Part shown: piece after piece, positions 1 to 4,910 of the stretch
How positions within the stretch are numbered: position 1 is the stretch's first letter
Layout of the letters: every line of letters begins with the position of its first letter
NCBI GenBank assembly: GCA_030590185.1
Contig: JAUUZB010000400.1
Coordinates: 1 to 5,248 of the forward strand
DNA: 5,248 nucleotides
From: Deltaproteobacteria bacterium
Lineage (GTDB): Bacteria > Myxococcota > XYA12-FULL-58-9 > JAUUZB01
Direction: 5' to 3'
Program-made: the position numbers and the translations under genes
The notes under the pieces: model-generated
What the model was told of the DNA's origin: nothing
The model's input: only the letters and a program-made list of their open reading frames with translations
Databases searched by the model: none

Positions 1-13
1 GCTCGATGGTCAC
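1..13 (-). CDS. Start of a divergent gene, cut by the window edge
   Basis: Read on the minus strand, a GTG codon at 13-11 is followed by three further codons (Met-Thr-Ile-Glu) before the window ends. What marks it as a real start is the perfect AGGAGG ribosome binding site five bases upstream (plus-strand CCTCCT at 19-24). The protein's function cannot be read from four residues. It is transcribed away from the chemosensory operon, and the two genes share the roughly 200-bp control region. In Myxococcus xanthus the output response regulator gene frzZ lies divergently upstream of frzA, so a regulator here is conceivable, but that is inference from position only. Confidence 0.55.
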
Positions 14-18
14 GGCAA

Positions 19-24
19 CCTCCT
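19..24 (-). promoter_or_regulatory. Consensus ribosome binding site of the divergent gene
   Basis: The minus strand reads AGGAGG here, identical to the Shine-Dalgarno consensus, with a five-base spacer to the GTG at 13-11. It is the best ribosome binding site in the window and the main reason for calling a divergent gene at the left edge. Confidence 0.6.
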
Positions 25-45
25 GTCGCTTGGGGTCGCGGACCT

Positions 46-55
46 ATTGATCACA
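46..55. repeat. 10-bp direct repeat, left copy (ATTGATCACA)
   Basis: ATTGATCACA occurs here and again at 178-187, with the palindromic core TGATCA in both. This copy lies about 32 bases upstream of the divergent start codon. Only one half of a TTGAT-N4-ATCAA box is present here, so if it is an operator it is a weaker one or is read by another protein. Confidence 0.45.
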
Positions 56-128
56 TATCGGCGCTGATTGGGATCCCCTGCCCAGTGATCGGTATCAGGT
101 CGGAATCAAACTGATCGGCGCTCTAGCC

Positions 129-140
129 CGCCGGCCGGCG
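129..140. repeat. 12-bp perfect GC palindrome
   Basis: CGCCGGCCGGCG is its own reverse complement. If transcribed, it could fold into a four-pair stem with a tetraloop in the 5' leader of the operon. It is not followed by a T run, so it is not an intrinsic terminator. In GC-rich DNA such palindromes arise readily. Confidence 0.2.
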
Positions 141-177
141 CCCTCAACAATCGTGCCCGCGGAGCCGTTCTCGGTGC

Positions 178-187
178 ATTGATCACA
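178..187. repeat. 10-bp direct repeat, right copy (ATTGATCACA)
   Basis: This is an exact second copy of the 10-mer at 46-55, in the same orientation and 132 bp away. It ends 26 bases before the GTG at 214. The two copies therefore flank the control region, each close to one of the two divergent start codons. Confidence 0.45.
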
Positions 188-192
188 ATCGA
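179..192. promoter_or_regulatory. FNR/Anr-like box candidate
   Basis: TTGAT-CACA-ATCGA matches the FNR/Anr consensus TTGAT-N4-ATCAA at 9 of 10 defined positions; only the penultimate base differs. Its centre lies about 28 bases before the CheW start codon. That is too close for class II activation of this gene unless transcription starts inside the coding region. It could instead repress the operon, or activate the divergent gene from a start near 144. It is a single short match and could be chance. Confidence 0.25.
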
Positions 193-201
193 GTGGAGTG
201 C

Positions 202-206
202 GAGGG
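202..206 (+). promoter_or_regulatory. Ribosome binding site fixing the CheW start
   Basis: GAGGG lies seven bases before the GTG at 214. The alternative in-frame GTG at 193 has no purine-rich site upstream (the preceding bases are the FNR-like box), so 214 is preferred. This removes seven residues from the longest possible reading. Confidence 0.6.
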
Positions 207-213
207 TACGATC

Positions 214-765
214 GTGACCTCTGAGAACGACGCCGAAGAAGCAGTCGCAGGCCAGGACGCGGATGCACCGCCGCAGGATGAGGCCCGGGGTGATGTCGAG
301 AGCTTCTTCTTCTTCCGACTCGGTGACGACCTCTTCGCCTTCCCCGGCCACGAGGTGCTCGCGGTTGATGAGCTCCAGCGGCCGGTGCGGGTCCCGACGG
401 CCGTGGATCCCTTCCTGGGGGTAGTCCACGTGCGCGGTCGGGTGCTGGCGGTGATCGACCTGCGGGGCCTGTTGGGTCTCCCGGCACGCGCCGCAAGCGA
501 GGCCGGCACGGATCTATCGGGGCGCCTGGTGGTGTTGATCGTCGACGAGCGGCCGGTGGCATTTCGTGCCGACACGGTGCTCGGGCTGCGCGACGCCGAG
601 AAGGACACCTTGCGTCCGGTCCCCCGGCCCCCGGATGCCCCCGCCGATCAGGCCGATCCAATCGTGGTGGGCCAGCTCGATGACATCAACGGCGTCACCA
701 CGGTGTTGAGCGGTAGCGCCCTCTTTGCATCCCTGCTGCGCGCGCGCCAGGCAACCGGCGGGTGA
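214..765 (+). CDS. cheW: CheW-type chemotaxis adaptor protein
   Basis: This is a cytoplasmic scaffold that couples a chemoreceptor to the CheA kinase. The protein is 183 residues from the GTG at 214. Residues 1-28 are an acidic, probably disordered extension rich in Asp, Glu and Ala, which makes the protein somewhat longer than typical CheW. The CheW fold starts near residue 31 with the FFFFRLGDDLFAFP strand pair. The family hallmark is clear at 67-88: FLGVVHVRGRVLAVIDLRGL, where the Arg-Gly pair at 74-75 and the Ile-Asp-Leu-Arg segment are the conserved receptor/kinase contact region. The C-terminal strands and helix run through about residue 176. It is first in the operon, and only seven bases separate its stop from the next start. 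By position it corresponds to FrzA of the Myxococcus Frz system. The family call is secure; which receptor and kinase it serves is inferred from the neighbours. Confidence 0.93.
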   Translation: MTSENDAEEAVAGQDADAPPQDEARGDVESFFFFRLGDDLFAFPGHEVLAVDELQRPVRVPTAVDPFLGVVHVRGRVLAVIDLRGLLGLPARAASEAGTDLSGRLVVLIVDERPVAFRADTVLGLRDAEKDTLRPVPRPPDAPADQADPIVVGQLDDINGVTTVLSGSALFASLLRARQATGG

Positions 766-768
766 GGG
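764..768 (+). promoter_or_regulatory. Ribosome binding site of the second CheW-like gene
   Basis: GAGGG begins inside the stop codon of the preceding cheW and lies four bases before the GTG at 773. It selects this start over the in-frame TTG at 725, which would lie deep inside cheW and lacks such a site. The arrangement suggests translational coupling of the two adaptors. Confidence 0.5.
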
Positions 769-772
769 CAGC

Positions 773-1255
773 GTGAGCGACGCCGGCGCCAACGGCTCGC
801 AGGTCGACGTCTTGACCATCGACCACACCGGCGAGCTGTTCGTGGTACCCGCCCAACAGGTGTTGGAGATCTCCGCGCGTCAGTCTTTTGCGGAGGTCCG
901 CGACCGGGAGGCGGCGGCGCGGTCCGTCGATCTTGATCACCTGCTCCTGAGCGCGCCCGCCGCCGAGGCATCGAGCCAGGGGCGGGCGATCAGCGTGCGG
1001 TTCGCTGGCGGCATTGCCCGGTTGTTCACCACCGCCGAGCTCCACCTGCGCGCGGCCGGGCGCCGCACGTTCTACGATCTACCGCGGGTCCTCGGGGCTG
1101 GCGCTTGTGAGGGCTGGGTCAAGGGCATCGTGCTCTGGGAACGCCCGGAGGAAGCGCTGCGTCTCGCGGTGTGGCTCGATCTGGTCGCCCTGGCTGATCT
1201 GTCGTTGGATCAAAATCGTAAAGTGGACGTTGTAGGTACGGGAGTGAGCTGTTGA
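773..1255 (+). CDS. Divergent CheW-like protein (FrzB-like by position)
   Basis: The protein is 160 residues and likely cytoplasmic, with no membrane segment. Residues 11-33 (VDVLTIDHTGELFVVPAQQV) resemble the first strand pair of a CheW domain. VDLDHLLLS at 52-60 recalls the Ile-Asp-Leu segment of CheW, and VKGIVLWERPEEALRLAVWL at 116-135 recalls its final strands and helix. The hallmark Gly-x-x-x-x-Arg-Gly motif seen in the first adaptor is absent, so binding to receptor or kinase may differ. It lies between a canonical CheW and the receptor, where Myxococcus has FrzB, a CheW-like protein that is likewise degenerate. It may be an auxiliary or competing adaptor. The CheW-like fold is inferred from strand pattern plus context; an unrelated accessory protein cannot be excluded. 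An 80-bp gap follows before the receptor gene. Confidence 0.65.
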   Translation: MSDAGANGSQVDVLTIDHTGELFVVPAQQVLEISARQSFAEVRDREAAARSVDLDHLLLSAPAAEASSQGRAISVRFAGGIARLFTTAELHLRAAGRRTFYDLPRVLGAGACEGWVKGIVLWERPEEALRLAVWLDLVALADLSLDQNRKVDVVGTGVSC

Positions 1256-1335
1256 ATCCCAGAGGGTTCGTTGGGGGTCATCATGGATTGCTTGCTGCGG
1301 GGGAGTAGCCCCGTGTCGCGAAAGGGAGTTGAATC
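1256..1335 (+). other. 80-bp intergenic gap with small hairpin and possible 18-codon leader ORF
   Basis: This is the only sizeable gap inside the operon. It holds a weak hairpin, CGGGG-GAGTAG-CCCCG at 1298-1313 (five GC pairs, six-base loop), with no T run after it, so it is not a terminator. An ATG at 1283 opens an 18-codon reading frame whose TGA (1337-1339) overlaps the receptor GTG in a GTGA junction. GGGGG at 1273-1277 could serve as its ribosome binding site. Any frame at this offset would end at that TGA, so coding is unproven. Confidence 0.3.
1323..1328 (+). promoter_or_regulatory. Ribosome binding site of the chemoreceptor gene
   Basis: AGGGAG lies seven bases before the GTG at 1336. 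This is good spacing and a strong match, and it fixes the receptor start just before its first membrane segment. Confidence 0.6.
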
Positions 1336-2643
1336 GTGAACCTATCGATTCGCACCAAGATGCTGGTTTTCAACCTTGGAATGGTGGTGCTCCTCCTCGG
1401 GTTGGGCGCTTTTCAGGTTAGGCTTTCCTTTGAGGTGGCAAACCTGACCATCCGTGAGGCGGGTGTCGCGGACAAGGTTCAGAACCTCATGACCCTGGTC
1501 GGGAACGAGGCGGGCCGCCCCATCGCCGACGGTCACGTGCAGGGGTTGAACCGCCTCGTCGACTTCCTGGTCGTGGACGCCGATTTCAAGGGCATCGTCT
1601 TTCTCGACGTGGATGGCGGCGTTTTGCTCAAGCGCGGAGAGGTCTCGGCGCTTCTTGGTGCGTTGACCACGGCCACCGCAGAGCCCAGCCGGATCGGCGA
1701 GGCGCTGATCGGGGCACGGGTACCGATTGAGAGCGAGGGTGAGGTGCTCGGCGCCGCGCTGTTCGGGTACGGTCTCGAGCGCGTGTTCTGGGCCAAAAAG
1801 CGGATTGCCCTCGTCGCGTTCATCGTATTGTTGGTGCTGGCGGGAACCGTGGTGGCCAGCCTCTGGTTCTCCGGCCGTATCATGCGGCAGCTCAACGACC
1901 AGACCAAGCTGGTGGCCCGCACCGCCCAGGAGCTCAAGGCCTCGGCGGCGGAGATCCTGGCGGTGTCCAAGCAAACCGAAACCAACTCCACCGAGGAGGC
2001 AGCGGCGGTGGACGAGACCCGTCAGGCGATGATGGCGCTGATGGAGGCCTCCAATGAGATCGCCGACGCCTCGACCTCGGTCGCCACCAGCGCCGAGCGG
2101 TCCGCGGATGCTAGCTCGGTGATCGCCGACCGCAACGCGACCCTCAACCAGCAGGCGCAGAAGATCTCCGATCTAGCCGAGGCGATCCGCGGCATCGCCG
2201 ACAAGACCGACATCCTGGCCCTCAACGCGTCCCTGGAGGGCTCGCGGGCGGGTGAGGCCGGCCGTGCCTTCGTCCTGGTCGGCCAGGAGATGCGGCGGCT
2301 GGCCGAGACGGTGGTCGGCGCGGTCAAGAGCATCAAGCAGATCTCCACGGAGATCGGCGAGCTCGCCCAGGGCGCTGTCCTGGCCTCGGAGGAGGGTCAA
2401 AAGCTCGCCACCGAGACGCTGGAGCTCTCCCGACGCATCACCCTGATCAGCGGCCAACAGCGCTCTGGCACCGAACAGGTCACCAAGGCGATGGATGAGC
2501 TGCAGCAGTACACGCAGCACGCCCTGGCCGGCGCCCGGGAGGTCAAGTCGACCGCCGATGCGCTGGTGGTCACCGCCGAGGAGCTCGGAGGCTTGCTGGC
2601 GAAGGCCGAAGGCGAAGTGGGACACAAAGCCCTGGCGAGCTGA
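1336..2643 (+). CDS. Methyl-accepting chemotaxis protein, two-TM, no recognisable HAMP
   Basis: This is an inner-membrane chemoreceptor of 435 residues that would control the CheA made by the next gene. The first membrane helix is at about 8-28. A periplasmic sensor of about 125 residues follows, with a strand-rich Cache/PAS-like look (GIVFLDVDGG at 86-95; PIESEGEVLGAALFGYGL at 130-147). The second helix is at about 157-179. A HAMP linker is expected next, but the sequence passes almost at once into the signalling coiled coil (about 185-420). The hairpin tip, TDILALNASLEGSRAGEAGR at 291-310 then EMRRLAETV, differs from the common EAARAGE form and resembles the FrzCD type. Possible methylation sites are the Glu/Gln pairs at 220-221 and in QQRSGTEQ at 374-381. 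There is no C-terminal NWETF-like tether for CheR/CheB. It is shorter than classical receptors of 500-plus residues. Its TGA overlaps the ATG of cheA. Confidence 0.93.
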   Translation: MNLSIRTKMLVFNLGMVVLLLGLGAFQVRLSFEVANLTIREAGVADKVQNLMTLVGNEAGRPIADGHVQGLNRLVDFLVVDADFKGIVFLDVDGGVLLKRGEVSALLGALTTATAEPSRIGEALIGARVPIESEGEVLGAALFGYGLERVFWAKKRIALVAFIVLLVLAGTVVASLWFSGRIMRQLNDQTKLVARTAQELKASAAEILAVSKQTETNSTEEAAAVDETRQAMMALMEASNEIADASTSVATSAERSADASSVIADRNATLNQQAQKISDLAEAIRGIADKTDILALNASLEGSRAGEAGRAFVLVGQEMRRLAETVVGAVKSIKQISTEIGELAQGAVLASEEGQKLATETLELSRRITLISGQQRSGTEQVTKAMDELQQYTQHALAGAREVKSTADALVVTAEELGGLLAKAEGEVGHKALAS

Positions 2644-4910
2644 TGGCCTCTCCGGCGGAACAGGCGCGGCTGGCGCTCCTCGAGGAGTTCCGGCGCACCG
2701 GCCTCGAGCGGCTGGAGCGGATCAACCTGCACTGGATCGCCGCCGAGGGCGAGCCGGGCAATCCTGAACACGCCGATCAGCTCCTCCGCGAGCTGCACAC
2801 CCTCAAGGGCGAGTCCAAGATGATGGGCTTCGCTGACATCAGTCTGCTCGCCCACCGGGGTGAGACCCTGGTGCTCGCCGCCCGCGATCGGGAGTTCAAG
2901 GTCGAGAGCGAGGTAGGCGATTCGCTGCTCGCCCTCGCCGACAGCATGGCGCAGCTGCTGTCCAAGCGGGCCGGCAGCGATCGCGGCGGTCCTGATCTCT
3001 CAGACTTGATGGACCGGGTCGACGGTGCCCTCGGTCGGCTCCGGCCCGACGACGCTGGCGCCGCGAAGGAGGCTTCCAAGGGCCCGAAGGATCCCAAGGC
3101 TCCCAAAGATCCCAAGGCTTCCAAAGATCCCAAGGCTTCCAAGGCCCCGGCCCTCAGGCTCGCCCAACCCACCATAGCGGTCGGCGATCGGGTCAAGGCG
3201 GAGCGCTTTTTGCGGGTCGACACGGAGCTGATGACCGACTTCTCCAATACGGTGAGCGAATCGATCGTGCGCTTCACCCGCCTGGAGGACACCCTGGCGC
3301 GCTTGCGGGAGCTCGAGGAGGAGGTCGCCGATCTCATCGTGGCGCAACGGGCCGCCAACGCCAACAACGGTCACGGCGTCAGCGGTTCAGCCCCTTGGCT
3401 CGAGGCGATGAGTAACTTCCACCGCCGCTTCGTCGCCTTGACCGACGATTACGGCGAGCGGGTCCACGAGGGGGCGCTCACCGTCCGCGAGCTCGACCGC
3501 AAGGTACGCGCCCTACGCCTGGTGCCGGTCTCCGGTTTATTGCAGCGCTACGTGCGCGCCGTGCGCGACCTGGCCCGGGAGCAACAAAAGGAGATTGACG
3601 TCCAGCTCAACGTCAGCGGCGTCTCCCTGGACAAACACATCCTCGACAAGCTCGCCGATCCGATCCTGCACATCGTGCGCAATTGCGTCGATCACGGCCT
3701 CGAGCCCCCGGATGAACGACAGGCGAACGACAAGGAAGCCACCGGGCATTTGACCATGTCGGCGCGGGAGCACGGCGGCTGGGTGACGGTGGTCATCGAG
3801 GATGACGGCCGCGGTATCGACCCAACCAACGTCGCGGTACGGGCGGTGCAGCTCGGGCTGATCACCGGTGAGGAGGCCCGTCAGCTCGAGGACGAGGAGA
3901 TCCTCGGCCTGATGTTCAGCCATGGCTTCTCCACGCGCACCGAGGTGACCGAGACCTCCGGCCGTGGCGTCGGTCTCAACGTGGTGCGGCGCGAGGTGGA
4001 GCGGCTCGGCGGCACCGTGCAGGTCAACACCGAGGTCAACGTCGGGACGAGGTTCACTATTAAGGTGCCGGTGATGCTGGCGCTGACCCGCGTCCTGATC
4101 GTTCTTGCCGGCCGTGAGTGGTATGCCCTCCCGGCGAACGCGGTCGCGGCGCTGGTGCTGCTGGACGAGGAGAACGTCGAGACGGTCAATCAGCAGCGCT
4201 TCATCCGCCATCGCGGCGCGCTGGTACCCTTCGCGCCCCTGACCGCTCTCGTCGAGGGCGAGGGGACGCCCGAGGAGCCAGATCGCGCCGCGATCGTCCG
4301 CTACGAGGGGGTCGATGTCGCGGTCGGGGTGAGCGCCTGGCGTTCCGATGTTGAAGTTTTGGTCCGACCCCTCGGGGACCTGCTCGCCGACGCGAATCTG
4401 GTGGCCGGCAGTTGCTTCGCCCGGGAGGGGGATCTGGTGCTGAGCCTCAACCCGGCCGAGCTGGTGACCCGCACCCTGGGGGAGGCGCCCCGCATTCGTT
4501 TCACCGCGACAATGGATACCGGGCGGGCCACGCCGACCATCCTCTTGGTGGAGGACTCGGCGATCACCCGTTCGATGGTCGCTCGCATCCTCACCAGCCT
4601 CGGCTATCAGGTCATCGAGGCGGAGCACGGGCAGCAGGGTATCGAGCGGCTGGGATCCAACACGGTGGATCTGGTACTGACCGACCTCGACATGCCGGTG
4701 ATGGATGGAATCGAGATGGTGCGCCGCATTCGCGCCCGCGAGGCCTGGCGTCACCTGCCGGTGTTGGTCCTCTCTACCCGTGGCGAGGACGCGGACAAGC
4801 GCCGGGCTGCCGAGGCGGGGGCCGACGGTTATCTGGTGAAGAGTGAGTTTTCCCAGTCGGCGCTGCAAGAGGCGGTGGCCAAGCGCCTCAGCGAGTGGGG
4901 ACCGACGTGA
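2643..4910 (+). CDS. cheA: Hybrid chemotaxis histidine kinase CheA with C-terminal receiver domain
   Basis: The protein is 755 residues and cytoplasmic. The HPt domain (about 5-130) carries the phosphorylated His52 in LHTLKGESKMMGF. P2 is replaced by a Lys/Ala/Pro/Asp linker (about 140-170) encoded by a tandem repeat. The P3 dimerisation hairpin (about 189-315) is longer than in E. coli CheA and ends in LRLVPVSGLLQRYVRAVRDL. The P4 ATPase is complete: N box HIVRNCVDHGLE (343-354), G1 DDGRGID (387-393), F box FSHGFSTR (425-432), G2 SGRGVGLN (439-446) and GTRFTIKVP. The CheW-like P5 spans about 478-610. The receiver (631-750) has Glu637 and Asp638, phosphoacceptor Asp681 in TDLDMPVMDG, Ser711 at the Thr87 position, and Lys733 followed by Ser instead of Pro. 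This is the FrzE/WspE architecture; the receiver may be an internal phosphate sink or regulator. The ATG overlaps the receptor stop (TGATG) and the stop overlaps cheB (GTGA), so translation is probably coupled. Confidence 0.96.
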   Translation: MASPAEQARLALLEEFRRTGLERLERINLHWIAAEGEPGNPEHADQLLRELHTLKGESKMMGFADISLLAHRGETLVLAARDREFKVESEVGDSLLALADSMAQLLSKRAGSDRGGPDLSDLMDRVDGALGRLRPDDAGAAKEASKGPKDPKAPKDPKASKDPKASKAPALRLAQPTIAVGDRVKAERFLRVDTELMTDFSNTVSESIVRFTRLEDTLARLRELEEEVADLIVAQRAANANNGHGVSGSAPWLEAMSNFHRRFVALTDDYGERVHEGALTVRELDRKVRALRLVPVSGLLQRYVRAVRDLAREQQKEIDVQLNVSGVSLDKHILDKLADPILHIVRNCVDHGLEPPDERQANDKEATGHLTMSAREHGGWVTVVIEDDGRGIDPTNVAVRAVQLGLITGEEARQLEDEEILGLMFSHGFSTRTEVTETSGRGVGLNVVRREVERLGGTVQVNTEVNVGTRFTIKVPVMLALTRVLIVLAGREWYALPANAVAALVLLDEENVETVNQQRFIRHRGALVPFAPLTALVEGEGTPEEPDRAAIVRYEGVDVAVGVSAWRSDVEVLVRPLGDLLADANLVAGSCFAREGDLVLSLNPAELVTRTLGEAPRIRFTATMDTGRATPTILLVEDSAITRSMVARILTSLGYQVIEAEHGQQGIERLGSNTVDLVLTDLDMPVMDGIEMVRRIRAREAWRHLPVLVLSTRGEDADKRRAAEAGADGYLVKSEFSQSALQEAVAKRLSEWGPT
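3090..3143 (+). repeat. Three tandem 18-bp repeats coding for the CheA linker
   Basis: Three adjacent 18-base units (3090-3107, 3108-3125, 3126-3143) read approximately GATCCCAAGGCTTCCAAA. The first differs from the second at one base (CTCCC for CTTCC) and the third ends AAG. They keep frame and encode Asp-Pro-Lys-Ala-Pro/Ser-Lys at CheA residues 150-167. Related degenerate Lys/Ala/Pro codons precede them from about residue 142. As a multiple of three, the unit can expand or contract without breaking the kinase. Confidence 0.85.

Larger units (their letters stand above)
14..213. promoter_or_regulatory. Divergent intergenic control region
   Basis: About 200 bp separate the divergent start at 13 from the chosen CheW start at 214. 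No convincing open reading frame lies here. The part from about 40 to 115 is clearly richer in A+T than the flanking genes, as expected for promoters. I could not pick a convincing sigma70 pair (-35/-10) or a sigma54 box in either direction, so transcription starts are left uncalled. The region contains a twice-repeated 10-mer, an FNR/Anr-like box and a 12-bp GC palindrome, listed separately. It also has a 9-bp direct repeat ATCGGCGCT at 57-65 and 114-122. Confidence 0.6.

Noticed and set aside
46..55. CRP site based on the TCACA half in the repeated 10-mer
   Set aside because: The second half TGTGA at the required 6-base spacing is absent at both copies.
193..213. Upstream GTG at 193 as the cheW start
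   Set aside because: It has no ribosome binding site and would overlap the end of the FNR-like box. The GTG at 214 has GAGGG at seven-base spacing.
95..661. 188-codon minus-strand frame across cheW and the control region
   Set aside because: It is extremely Arg/Pro/Gly-rich, antisense to a clear CheW domain, and has no supporting ribosome binding site or family signature.
1298..1313. Hairpin as an intrinsic terminator between the second adaptor and the receptor
   Set aside because: The stem is only five pairs and no T run follows. The next gene has its ribosome binding site ten bases later, so the operon most likely continues.
1342..1974. 210-codon minus-strand open frame across the receptor gene
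   Set aside because: It is antisense to the sensor and membrane helices of the receptor, has low-complexity composition, and lacks any recognisable motif. It is a shadow of GC codon bias.
3537..4868. 443-codon open frame on the minus strand across cheA
   Set aside because: It lies fully antisense to the conserved ATPase, P5 and receiver domains of CheA. Its translation is rich in His, Gln, Arg and Gly with no recognisable domain. Long antisense frames are expected in GC-rich genes with strong third-position bias.
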